44,462 bases of DNA from NCBI GenBank assembly GCA_020629175.1, contig JAHDDU010000002.1:118940-163401 (forward strand), given 5' to 3'. Shown here in pieces: positions 1 through 7,912 of the stretch. Made by a program: the position numbers and the translations under genes. This stretch comes from Flavimaricola sp. GTDB taxonomy: Bacteria > Pseudomonadota > Alphaproteobacteria > Rhodobacterales > Rhodobacteraceae. The notes beneath the pieces are model-generated. The model saw nothing but the letters and a program-made list of their open reading frames with translations, was not told where the DNA came from and made no database searches. The first letter of the stretch is position 1; every line of letters begins with the position of its first letter.

Positions 1-669
1 AAACTTCACCCAGATCGTAAAGCTCTCTTTATCGTGGTACTCGACCTCGGCTTCGGCCAGCGCGGTCTTTTCCATCGGCGACCACATCACGGGTTTGGAG
101 CCTTGGTAGAGCGTGCCGTTCATGAGGAATTTCATGAACTCCTCAGCGATCACGCGTTCGGCGTGGAAGTTCATCGTCAGGTACGGCTGCGCCCAATTTC
201 CAGTGATACCCAGCCGCTTGAATTCATCGCGCTGGATGCTGACCCACCCCTCGGCAAAGCTGCGGCATTCGGCGCGGAATTCGTTGATTGGCACCTCGTC
301 CTTGTTCTTACCCTTTTTGCGGTACTGTTCTTCGATCTTCCATTCGATGGGCAGACCGTGGCAATCCCAACCGGGGATATAGCGCGCATCGCGGCCCATC
401 ATCTGGTGACTGCGAACGATCATGTCTTTGATCGTTTTGTTCAGCGCGTGGCCGATATGCAGATGCCCGTTGGCATAGGGAGGGCCGTCGTGCAGCGTGA
501 AGGGCTCGCGCCCCTCTTTCTCGCGCAGGCGGTCGTAAACGCCGATCTCTTCCCAACGGGCGAGCCAATCCGGCTCGCGGTTGGGCAGGCCTGCGCGCAT
601 CGGAAAATCGGTCTTGGGCAGGTTCAGCGTGTGTTTGTAGTCAACGGGTTCGGGCGTATCGGCGCACAT
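1..669 (-). CDS. ileS: Isoleucyl-tRNA synthetase, N-terminal part (runs off the left edge)
   Basis: Charges tRNA-Ile with isoleucine in the cytoplasm. The 223 visible residues hold the class I synthetase N-terminus: [15 protein letters not shown] at about residues 64-78 carries the HIGH signature, followed by [13 protein letters not shown], which is typical of IleRS. The remaining two thirds or more, including the editing domain and the KMSKS loop, lie outside the window. Two in-frame ATGs exist, at 678 and 669. An AAGG lies nine bases before the second and directly abuts the first, so 669 is preferred; the resulting MCADTPEP start also resembles IleRS starts I remember from related bacteria. 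A 9-bp inverted repeat lies just upstream (721-759). Identification is by motif and is firm. Confidence 0.95.
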   Translation of the reverse strand, partial: MCADTPEPVDYKHTLNLPKTDFPMRAGLPNREPDWLARWEEIGVYDRLREKEGREPFTLHDGPPYANGHLHIGHALNKTIKDMIVRSHQMMGRDARYIPGWDCHGLPIEWKIEEQYRKKGKNKDEVPINEFRAECRSFAEGWVSIQRDEFKRLGITGNWAQPYLTMNFHAERVIAEEFMKFLMNGTLYQGSKPVMWSPMEKTALAEAEVEYHDKESFTIWVKF

Positions 670-720
670 GGGCGGCATCCTTGGAAGACGGAAAATCAGG
701 GGGTAAGGGCGGTGCGCAGC

Positions 721-759
721 GGCTGACACCTTGCATCCGGCGGTGCTGACGTGTCAGCC
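721..759. repeat. Perfect 9-bp inverted repeat between ileS and the monooxygenase gene
   Basis: GGCTGACAC at 721-729 is matched by GTGTCAGCC at 751-759 with 21 bases between. An extra GCTGAC at 745-750 forms a second, tighter dyad with GTCAGC at 753-758 (2-base gap). There are thus three GCTGAC half-sites in 38 bases. It sits about 50 bases upstream of the ileS start, so an operator or a leader-RNA hairpin of ileS is possible. There is no T tract, so a terminator is unlikely. Confidence 0.5.
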
Positions 760-793
760 CACCGGGGGAATAATTCGTGCGATGATGGCATGG

Positions 794-821
794 TTGTCTC
801 TCATCATGCTGGCGTTATAGG
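794..821 (+). promoter_or_regulatory. Candidate sigma-70-type promoter of the monooxygenase gene
   Basis: TTGTCT (794-799) and TATAGG (816-821) are separated by 16 bases and lie 32 bases upstream of the ATG at 854. The match to the consensus is partial, and no experimental evidence is available. Confidence 0.3.
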
Positions 822-853
822 CATGCGGGCAAGGCGGGTAAAGGCAGGCCAAT

Positions 854-2029
854 ATGAAAATGACGATTGCTGTGGCAGGTGCGGGGATTGGCGGTTTGGC
901 GTCGGCCTGTTTGTTGCATGACGCAGGTCACAGAGTTGATGTGTTTGACCAATTCGCAGCCCCCAAGCCCGTCGGGTCGGGCCTTGTCATTCAGCCAGTA
1001 GGTCAGGACGTTCTGGCCGAGATTGGCATTGCAGAGGAGGTCATCGCGAAGGGGACCAAAATCACCCGGATGTTCGGGCATGAGGCGACAGGCCAGCGCC
1101 CGGTGCTCGACGTGTCCTACGATCCGGGCGGGCACGGCACCTTTGGTCTTGGCATCCACCGAGCCACGCTGTTTTCCGCCCTTTGGCAAGCTGTGCAGCG
1201 GCGCGGCATTGCTGTCACGCCGTCGGCCACCGTGGCAAGGGTCGCAGATGGAACGCTCTTTTTCGCGGACGGGGCCGCGCAGGGCCCCTTTGACCTAATC
1301 GTAGATGCCACGGGGGCCAACTCGCCGCTCTCGCCTCTGCGATCTCGCGCCCTGCCCTATGGCGCAATCTGGAGCACGGTGGATTGGCCGGACACTCCGT
1401 TGCCAGTGGACGAGTTGCGCCAGTGCTACCGCGCGGCGAACCGGATGATCGGCGTGCTGCCGATCGGCACCGTTCCCGGAGAGGCGGGGCGCAAGGCTGC
1501 ACTCTTTTGGTCCCTGCCCGCGGGCAGCTATGAGAGCTGGCGCGAAGGTGGCCTCGATCCCTGGCGTGCGGAGGCCATGGCCCTTTGGCCGGACATTGCC
1601 CCTTTTGTCGCGCAGATCACCGATGCCGATCAAATGACCATGGCGCGGTATACTCATGGCACGTTGGCCAAGCCCTATTCGGACCGTTTGGTCCACATCG
1701 GCGATGCCGCGCACCGCGCCTCGCCTCAGCTGGGTCAGGGGGCGAATATGGCGCTCTTGGATGCGCAGGCGCTGGCCCGCGCGATTGAGCTGGCCGACGG
1801 TCAGGATCCACTGGCCCTCTATGCCACGGCCCGGCGGGCGCATATCTGGTGCTATCAGGCGTTCAGCAGGGCATTCACGCCGCAGTACCAGAGCGACAGC
1901 CAGTTCCTGCCGCTGGTGCGGGACCGCGCCTTGTTTCCGCTGAGCCAGATCTGGCCGATCCCGCGCGTACTCACGTCACTCGTGTGCGGCGATATGATCC
2001 CGCCGCTGGCCTCGCTCAACCGCCGCTGA
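854..2029 (+). CDS. FAD-dependent aromatic-type monooxygenase (UbiH / salicylate hydroxylase-like)
   Basis: A flavoprotein monooxygenase of the class A family, which uses NAD(P)H and O2 to hydroxylate a small, often aromatic, substrate. The 391-aa protein opens with a Rossmann dinucleotide motif GAGIGG (residues 9-14) and an acidic residue (D32) ending the second strand. It has the DATG segment near residues 151-154 and the FAD-ribityl GD motif in HIGDAAHRASPQLGQGAN near residues 281-298. Length is normal for the family. ATG 854 is preceded by AAAGG about nine bases upstream; ATG 860 is a weaker alternative. Its 3' end overlaps the convergent ycjF-like gene by 14 bases. The substrate cannot be inferred: no other aromatic-degradation genes are adjacent. 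Confidence 0.9.
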   Translation: MKMTIAVAGAGIGGLASACLLHDAGHRVDVFDQFAAPKPVGSGLVIQPVGQDVLAEIGIAEEVIAKGTKITRMFGHEATGQRPVLDVSYDPGGHGTFGLGIHRATLFSALWQAVQRRGIAVTPSATVARVADGTLFFADGAAQGPFDLIVDATGANSPLSPLRSRALPYGAIWSTVDWPDTPLPVDELRQCYRAANRMIGVLPIGTVPGEAGRKAALFWSLPAGSYESWREGGLDPWRAEAMALWPDIAPFVAQITDADQMTMARYTHGTLAKPYSDRLVHIGDAAHRASPQLGQGANMALLDAQALARAIELADGQDPLALYATARRAHIWCYQAFSRAFTPQYQSDSQFLPLVRDRALFPLSQIWPIPRVLTSLVCGDMIPPLASLNRR

Positions 2030-2999
2030 AAAGTCCGGTCATCGCCCGGCGGATCAGTGCCGTGACCGAAGGCCGCTTTTCGGAGTGAAATGGCAGCGGA
2101 CGGCACACCTCCATCGCCGCAACGCCGACGCGCGCGGTGAGCGCGCCATTCACCACCCCCTCGCCAAAGCGGCGCGAAACCTTGGACAGCACGCCGCCGC
2201 CCGCGATGGACCCGATAAGATCATCGCCAACGGCAACGGCACCTGTTGCCACCAGATGCGTCAGAACCGTGCGCGTCAGCCGCCAGCTGCCGAACGTGCC
2301 ACCGCGCCCACCGTAAACTTCGGCCACCCGGCGGATCATGCGCAGGTTCGATGTCAGCGCCGCGATCACATCAGCAAATGCCAAGGGGACGATGGCCGTC
2401 ACGGTGGCCACCTGCCGGGCCGCAGCTTCAATCTCGCGCATCGCCTGTTGATCGAGGGGAGCCAGAACCTCTGCCTCTGCCAAGCCGAGCAGCCCATCGG
2501 CATCCAGCACATCACCACGCCGTTCGGCCAACCGCTCCAGTCCCCAACGCGCGTCTGCTCGGTTCTTGTAGAGGCGGGCAAGCTGATCCGTGACCTGCCT
2601 CGCCTGCGCCAAATCGCCGGTGTCGAGCGCGGATTGCGCCGAGGCATGCAGTTGATCCAACCGCGCCAGACGGCGGAACGCAGCAAGTTCGCGCACAGCC
2701 ACGATCAACAGGATCACGCAGATCACCGAGATGAGGCCCAGCGCCACGTAGCCCAAAATGGGCGACCGCGCGACAAGGCCCATGACATAGTCCCACGCCG
2801 CCAGCGACACGACGAACCCCACAAGCGCCACAAGCGCCGTCCAGAACCACCGCGCCAATCGCGACGGGCGGCGCGAGACGATGGCGGCGACGGTTTGCAT
2901 GGCCTCGCCCTGCGGCTGCAGGTCTGGCACCGGCGGGGCTGCGGCGGGGGCCGCGGGCGCCTCGCCTTCCAGATCGATCAGGACGGGTCCTTTGGTCAT
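2016..2999 (-). CDS. YcjF-family (UPF0283 / TIGR01620-type) inner-membrane protein
   Basis: A 327-aa membrane protein with a Pro/Ala-rich cytoplasmic N-terminus (residues about 12-30). Two closely spaced transmembrane segments follow (about 52-69 and 82-104), then a long soluble C-terminal part. This architecture and its place in an operon with ycjX identify it as the YcjF partner; the pair is commonly found together and is linked to stress and envelope functions of unclear mechanism. The start MTKGPVLIDLEGE at 2999 overlaps the stop of the upstream GNAT gene as ATGA, which supports translational coupling; longer in-frame extensions are unlikely. The stop overlaps the convergent monooxygenase gene. 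Confidence 0.82.
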   Translation of the reverse strand: MTKGPVLIDLEGEAPAAPAAAPPVPDLQPQGEAMQTVAAIVSRRPSRLARWFWTALVALVGFVVSLAAWDYVMGLVARSPILGYVALGLISVICVILLIVAVRELAAFRRLARLDQLHASAQSALDTGDLAQARQVTDQLARLYKNRADARWGLERLAERRGDVLDADGLLGLAEAEVLAPLDQQAMREIEAAARQVATVTAIVPLAFADVIAALTSNLRMIRRVAEVYGGRGGTFGSWRLTRTVLTHLVATGAVAVGDDLIGSIAGGGVLSKVSRRFGEGVVNGALTARVGVAAMEVCRPLPFHSEKRPSVTALIRRAMTGLFSGG

Positions 3000-3439
3000 G
3001 CGGCCACTCCTTCGCGGTGCCATACAAGCCTGATATCAGGCAGGCGCTCTTCGTTGTCGCGGCCATCGGTTCGGTGATCTTCGGCAAATCCATGTTTGGC
3101 ATAGAACGCAAGGGCCGCGCTATTGGCTTGAAAGCACCACAATCCCAGTTCATTAAAACCGGACTTTGCTTGGTCGATTAACGCCCGCCCGACACCTCGG
3201 CCCTGCTGATCCCGCGCGACATATAGGTGTCTGATCTCTTCTCCATCCCGCGCCAGATATCCTGCGGGTTGGCCGTCGTGCTCGGCGATCATCACCTGCC
3301 CCGCGCTCACAAGGCTGGAGACAAACGCGAGGTCTTCGGCGCGAGTATGCAACCGCGGCATCCATGGTGTGGCGTCCACCCAATCGCTCAAGATCGTTGC
3401 AAGTGCTGACGCATCTGGATCGTGCGCGGGCCGGATCAC
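2996..3439 (-). CDS. GNAT family N-acetyltransferase
   Basis: A 147-aa single-domain acetyltransferase that would move an acetyl group from acetyl-CoA to an amine. The acetyl-CoA pyrophosphate-binding loop is seen as ARDQQGRGVGRALID, preceded by the strand EIRHLYV. The late segment NSAALAFYAKHGF is the usual GNAT C-terminal motif. It is the middle gene of a three-gene minus-strand operon: its ATG overlaps the ycjX stop (ATGA at 3436-3439) and its stop overlaps the ycjF start. The substrate is unknown. The context suggests a role coupled to the YcjX/YcjF pair, or simply a passenger gene. Confidence 0.9.
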   Translation of the reverse strand: MIRPAHDPDASALATILSDWVDATPWMPRLHTRAEDLAFVSSLVSAGQVMIAEHDGQPAGYLARDGEEIRHLYVARDQQGRGVGRALIDQAKSGFNELGLWCFQANSAALAFYAKHGFAEDHRTDGRDNEERLPDIRLVWHREGVAA

Positions 3440-4848
3440 AGCTTGTCTCCGAACAAGAACTCTGCCGCTTTATCCAACCGAATATGCGGTGGCCCGTCGC
3501 CAGGGCGGAGCGTCAAGCGCGCTGGGGCAAAGCGCATGACCTCATAATCCGCATCCAGCCACTTTGCCGCACCCTCCCGAGCGGGCGCGAGGAGGTGCGA
3601 GGGGTCATCGGGCAGATCGCCGGGGTAGAAGGCCGCCTGTTTGCCGGTGTCGAGGAGCGCCCCTTTGACGACGTTCAGCGTGCCTGAGGTATGTTCGACC
3701 GTTTGCTCTTCGGTTGTGCGCAGGGCGGCGATGGACATGGCTGCGGTCTTGGCCCCGGCGAAATCCGCCCGATCCTTGGCCTCGCGCACCAGTGCCTCTG
3801 TGATCGCTGTCAGCTTGGCGTGTTGCGCGTGATGCAGGTGATCCGCTTTGGTGGCGGCAAAGAGGATCCGTTCGACGCGTTTGCCCTGAAACAGCTGGGT
3901 CAGCCATGCGTTCCGACCGGGGCGGAACGCGCTGAGGATGTCGGCCATAGCTTGGCGCAAATCTTCAACCGCCTGCGGGCCGGCGTGGATGGCACCCAGC
4001 ACATCCACCAGAACGATTTGCCGGTCGATCCGGCTGAAATGATCGCGAAAGAACGGTTTGACGACATTCGCCTTGTAGCTCTCGAACCGCCGCTCAAACT
4101 CGCGGGCAAGCGATCTGCGTGGCCGCTCGCTCGCAGGCAGTGGGGCAAAGGTCAAAACCGGCGAACCTTCGAGATCGCCCGGCAGCAAGAACCGCCCCGG
4201 CGTGCAATCCGAGAACCCGGCCTCTCGCGCGGCGCGCAGGTAGCGGGTGAAGGCGTTTGCCAATGTTTGCGCGGTCGGCTCATCCAAGGGCTGCGTCGGA
4301 TCAAGCCCAGCAAGCTCGGCGCGGAAGACCTCAGCCTCAGTTCGGCCCGCGATCCGCTCCAACACCTCATCCGACCACTGGGCATAGCTTTTGTCCAACA
4401 GCCCAAGGTCGAGAAGCCATTCACCGGGATAGTCGACGATATCCAGATGCGTCGTGTGCGGCCCGGCAAAGCCCGAAAACAGCCCCGTAGGATGAACGCG
4501 CATCGACAACCGCAGCTCGCTGATCTGTCGGGTGCCCTGCGGCCAAGTCGGGGTGGGTGAGGTCAATTTCGCAAGATGATCTTCAAAGGCAAAGCGCGGT
4601 AGCGTGTCGTCAGGCTGTGGCTGGAGAAAGGCGGTGTGGATCGAGCCGTCTGCCGCCGCCTTCAGCTGTGGCATCCGGCCCCTGTCCATCATGTTGGCCA
4701 CGAGCGAGGTGATGAAGACCGTCTTGCCCGCCCGGCTGAGGCCCGTCACGCCAAGGCGGATGACCGTATCACTGAACGGTGCCGTCAGCGTTTCGGTCAC
4801 GTTTTCAACGCTGCGGGCCAGACCATCGGCCAGGGTCGTCAGTACCAC
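3436..4848 (-). CDS. ycjX: YcjX-family P-loop NTPase (predicted GTPase)
   Basis: A 470-aa P-loop protein of the YcjX/DUF463 family. The Walker A motif is GLSRAGKT in IRLGVTGLSRAGKTVFITS near residue 30, followed by the family-typical LVANMMDRGRMPQL. The segment DIVDYPGEWLLDLGLL contains the Walker B/G3-like aspartate, and FAATKADHLH is the G4-like TKAD. An open frame extends upstream to 5136 but overlaps truA on the other strand. I place the start at GTG 4848 (VLTTLADG), with AAGGA 11 bases upstream; GTG 4857 is too close to that site. It is the first gene of the ycjX-GNAT-ycjF operon and is divergent from truA. Precise cellular function is not established. Confidence 0.88.
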   Translation of the reverse strand: MVLTTLADGLARSVENVTETLTAPFSDTVIRLGVTGLSRAGKTVFITSLVANMMDRGRMPQLKAAADGSIHTAFLQPQPDDTLPRFAFEDHLAKLTSPTPTWPQGTRQISELRLSMRVHPTGLFSGFAGPHTTHLDIVDYPGEWLLDLGLLDKSYAQWSDEVLERIAGRTEAEVFRAELAGLDPTQPLDEPTAQTLANAFTRYLRAAREAGFSDCTPGRFLLPGDLEGSPVLTFAPLPASERPRRSLAREFERRFESYKANVVKPFFRDHFSRIDRQIVLVDVLGAIHAGPQAVEDLRQAMADILSAFRPGRNAWLTQLFQGKRVERILFAATKADHLHHAQHAKLTAITEALVREAKDRADFAGAKTAAMSIAALRTTEEQTVEHTSGTLNVVKGALLDTGKQAAFYPGDLPDDPSHLLAPAREGAAKWLDADYEVMRFAPARLTLRPGDGPPHIRLDKAAEFLFGDKL

Positions 4849-4947
4849 GGCAATCACTTTCCTTGCGATATCCGCATCAAGATAGGGCCACGTCCCGTCG
4901 ATGTGTAGGGATTGATTTTGCACCCCTTCCCCGTTACCGCGCGGGGC

Positions 4948-5715
4948 ATGCCTCGCTACGCCCTCAAAATTGAATACGATGGTGCCCCCTTTGCGGGGTG
5001 GCAGCGCCAGCGCGATCAGCCGTCTGTACAGGGCGCGATTGAAGCAGCGTTGGGCAAATTGCAGCCGGGCGAGCACACGATTGCCGCCGCCGGGCGCACC
5101 GATGCTGGGGTGCATGCCAATGGTCAGGTAGCGCATTGCGATTTGGAGGCGGAGTGGGACCCGTTTCGACTGTCCGAAGCACTAAACCACCACCTGCGGC
5201 CTGATCCGGTGGCGATTGTCGCCTGTGCTGCCGTGTCAGAAGACTTTCACGCGCGGTTCAGCGCGGTGGAGCGGCAGTATATCTTTCGCCTGATGTCGCG
5301 CAGGGCGCCTATGGTGCATGGCGGTGGCGGCGTCTGGCGCGTGCGCCACGCGTTGGATCTTGCCGCTATGCGGGAGGGTGCCGCCCATCTTATCGGACTG
5401 CATGATTTCACGACGTTCCGGGCGTCGATGTGTCAGGCACTGTCACCTGTGAAAACGCTTGATGAATGCCGGATCGAGGCGCACCCCCTCGCCTATGGGA
5501 CGGAGTTCCGGTTTCATTTGCGGGCACGGTCATTTCTGCACAATCAGGTCCGCAGCATCGTTGGCACCTTGGAACGCGTGGGTGCGGGTGCATGGGCGCC
5601 AGATGATGTGCGAGTGGCGCTTGAGGCCTGTGACCGCGCCGCCTGCGGACCGGTCTGCCCGCCAGAAGGGCTCTATCTGGATCATGTGGGCTACCCCGAT
5701 GATCCTTTTGCCTAG
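4948..5715 (+). CDS. truA: tRNA pseudouridine(38-40) synthase TruA
   Basis: Isomerises uridines 38-40 in the anticodon arm of several tRNAs. The 255-aa protein has [19 protein letters not shown] at its start and the catalytic aspartate in [11 protein letters not shown] (D52). [14 protein letters not shown] and [16 protein letters not shown] are conserved TruA segments. The frame is open from 4912, but the family start [12 protein letters not shown] places initiation at ATG 4948. Its stop shares a CTAG with the stop of the convergent DUF3726 gene (5712-5715). It is divergent from ycjX with about 99 bases between. Confidence 0.96.
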   Translation: MPRYALKIEYDGAPFAGWQRQRDQPSVQGAIEAALGKLQPGEHTIAAAGRTDAGVHANGQVAHCDLEAEWDPFRLSEALNHHLRPDPVAIVACAAVSEDFHARFSAVERQYIFRLMSRRAPMVHGGGGVWRVRHALDLAAMREGAAHLIGLHDFTTFRASMCQALSPVKTLDECRIEAHPLAYGTEFRFHLRARSFLHNQVRSIVGTLERVGAGAWAPDDVRVALEACDRAACGPVCPPEGLYLDHVGYPDDPFA

Positions 5716-6239
5716 TCGTTGTCCGTCAGGCCAGCGCCTGCGCCCGCCAAACGCGAGGCTTCTGTCGCCGGAACATAGGTCTTAGCGGCCCAAGCGTTCA
5801 GCGCGTCCAGAGTTTGCGCATCCACTTCAAACGGGCCGAGTGTGGACGCGACCTGCGGCGCCTCACTGCACGGTTCTATCCGCAACCCTTCATCGCATTG
5901 CGTGCATTTGACCCGCGCCCCTGCGGTCTGGGCAACCTGCACCAGCGCTTCCATCACGCGCGAATTTTCGCAGTCGGTCACGAGGATTGGTTGCCCCTCG
6001 CACCAGACCGCATCGATCATCGCGGGCCCCATGATGGCAAGGCAAGGGTCCTTCATCTCCGCAGCAGGGCTCAACTTTGTCAAAGGTCGGTCGAGCGCCA
6101 GACAAACCTCGCCCAACGCCCCCCAAGCTGCCAGCAGACCTGCGGCAGCGCCGAGGTCTTCGGCACAGCCGAGCGGGACACCTGCCCCGCGCGCCGCTTT
6201 GACAACGAGCGCGCTGATTTCATTGGCGCTCAGGATCAT
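5712..6239 (-). CDS. DUF3726-type protein of unknown function
   Basis: A 175-aa soluble protein beginning [20 protein letters not shown], which I recognise from memory as the DUF3726 family; no biochemical role is known to me. No signal peptide or membrane segment is seen. Two cysteines occur in KCTQCDEG, a CxxC pair that could bind metal. The start at ATG 6239 overlaps the stop of the upstream 541-aa gene (ATGA), so it is the last gene of a three-gene operon headed by an M19 dipeptidase-like gene. Its stop lies within a CTAG shared with truA. Confidence 0.78.
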   Translation of the reverse strand: MILSANEISALVVKAARGAGVPLGCAEDLGAAAGLLAAWGALGEVCLALDRPLTKLSPAAEMKDPCLAIMGPAMIDAVWCEGQPILVTDCENSRVMEALVQVAQTAGARVKCTQCDEGLRIEPCSEAPQVASTLGPFEVDAQTLDALNAWAAKTYVPATEASRLAGAGAGLTDND

Positions 6240-7861
6240 GGATCGCAGGCAGGGTGCCAAGCCTCTGCAAGGTGAAGTTCCCCGGGCAGCGGTGCGCCAC
6301 GCGCGAGCGTGATCCGGGTCCAGCGGTCGGATTTGGGATCAAACCGCGACGCGCCAAAGAACGACAGTTTGCAGCGAAGCATATCAATCGGCAGACATCG
6401 GTCCGAAATCAGATTATCGCGGATCTCGCCATAGGGATGATGGGCCAGTGTCTGGACCCGCCTCGCGGCGGAACGGTGCTGAGGATGCTGGGCCAGAAAC
6501 GACCCCAAGCGACCAGCCTCTGGCAAATCCCGGGCCAAAGCCTTGACCCTGCGGGCCACATCGAGCGGGCTTTCCAATTCGCCGCCCGGCTCTGCATGAC
6601 GGTTGCCCAGACGGGGTTCCAGCTTCTCTTCAGACACATACCAGAACTGCGCTTCCTCCTCGGGCTGAGCATAGTCAATCGCGCATGCCCAGTCCCAATC
6701 CCGCGCGATCAATGCGGCAAGTTCAGCGCAGGGCATTGTCGGGTCAAGGACAGGAACGAATGGTGTGGCCATACACTCTGTCAGACCATCAACAAGGTCA
6801 GGAAAGGCATCAATACAGAGCGAGACAAGCCGCTCTTGCGTACCTTCGGACCACACGTCCGCTTCTTTGATCAAGGCGTCCACAGACGGTGTGTCCGCGA
6901 TGCGTTCCATCACGACGGGCCACTCCCGCCGCATCGTCTCAAGGTTGGCCTGACCGATTTCATCGGCCACATGCCAGCCGTCCAGATGCTGGGCAGCCCC
7001 CTTTGAAAGTGCGACCAATCGCGAGCGGGCATCTGGCGGCAGCTCGGCTGCCCTGACGCGGGCCAGCGCCGTCTCACGCACTTGCATCCACGCATCGAGC
7101 AAAAGCGGATGAGCCACAAGGAACGGCGCCATGCCAAGGCCTGTCGAATTACCGATCCCCAACATCCGTTTGATATCATCGCTGAGCGCCATACCGCCCA
7201 CATGTTCGACCAGGTCGTGGGTGAAATTGCGGATCATCCACACGGTCAGCATCTCGGCCATAAAGGGCCCCGAGAGGCCCGGCCGATCGGCAAAATGGCC
7301 GCGGTCTGCAATGCCGAACTTGCCGTTGCCATAAACGGCGGTGGTGCGCATCAAATAGCCCGTGGCCTCCACCTGTGCAGGATCAGGTTGCTGACCCGCC
7401 TTCAAGCAATCGACCACATAGTCAAAGAGCCGCACCGACTTGTTCGCCCGGCTGAGAACGAGCTCTCTATGTGTAAAGCGCGCAGCCTCCTGCTTGGGCG
7501 CCGTGGCGACAATTCGGGCGATATCGTCAGCATCGGGCACGCCATCAAACAGCACATAGGCGCTGTCCCACTCGGTCGCGATTACACGGTCCGTCCGCCG
7601 TTCGGGCGGGATATCGGTTGAGATGGCAATAAGGGAGTAGGTATAGCCGCCGAGGTCTATCGAGTAGACCGCATGGCCGAACCCGGCGGCATTCATCTCC
7701 CACACGGGCCGGGTAAGCTTTGCCTTTTCCGCGCCCAGCCTGCGCAGCAAAGTTGGCAGGAACGACAGGCGCGATGGAAAGAATGCCCCCATCCGGGACA
7801 GGCGCATAACCTTTGACGCAGGGCGCAAATCAGTTTGAGGTGGAGGTGGCGTGTCGAGCAT
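6236..7861 (-). CDS. Conserved-looking 541-aa protein, not recognised
   Basis: I do not recognise a domain. The protein is soluble, mixed in charge and rich in tryptophan and acidic residues. It has no signal peptide or clear transmembrane segment. It starts with a proline-rich stretch and then MRLSRMGAFFPSRLSFLPTLLRRLG, which may be the true N-terminus (ATG at 7807), since no convincing ribosome-binding site precedes ATG 7861. It is the middle member of an operon: 51 bases after the M19 dipeptidase-like gene and overlapping the DUF3726 gene by ATGA. Codon use is like its neighbours, and the length and coupling argue for a real gene. Function presumably links to the same pathway as the two partners. 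Confidence 0.8.
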   Translation of the reverse strand: MLDTPPPPQTDLRPASKVMRLSRMGAFFPSRLSFLPTLLRRLGAEKAKLTRPVWEMNAAGFGHAVYSIDLGGYTYSLIAISTDIPPERRTDRVIATEWDSAYVLFDGVPDADDIARIVATAPKQEAARFTHRELVLSRANKSVRLFDYVVDCLKAGQQPDPAQVEATGYLMRTTAVYGNGKFGIADRGHFADRPGLSGPFMAEMLTVWMIRNFTHDLVEHVGGMALSDDIKRMLGIGNSTGLGMAPFLVAHPLLLDAWMQVRETALARVRAAELPPDARSRLVALSKGAAQHLDGWHVADEIGQANLETMRREWPVVMERIADTPSVDALIKEADVWSEGTQERLVSLCIDAFPDLVDGLTECMATPFVPVLDPTMPCAELAALIARDWDWACAIDYAQPEEEAQFWYVSEEKLEPRLGNRHAEPGGELESPLDVARRVKALARDLPEAGRLGSFLAQHPQHRSAARRVQTLAHHPYGEIRDNLISDRCLPIDMLRCKLSFFGASRFDPKSDRWTRITLARGAPLPGELHLAEAWHPACDP

Positions 7862-7912
7862 GGCGGAAGCGTCGCAAACTTCCGAAGGTTCGACTAGCCC
7901 TAAACCGACATT

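Noticed and set aside
721-853. T-box or other known riboswitch upstream of ileS
   Set aside because: No T-box sequence or specifier loop is seen, and T-boxes are not expected in this bacterial group.
2085-3077. 330-codon open frame opposite ycjF
   Set aside because: The composition is extreme (many H, R and Q), and the opposite strand encodes a coherent YcjF protein with two transmembrane segments.
4849-5136. N-terminal extension of YcjX to 5136
   Set aside because: It would overlap the start of truA on the other strand by almost 200 bases and does not resemble YcjX N-termini. GTG 4848 has a better ribosome-binding site.
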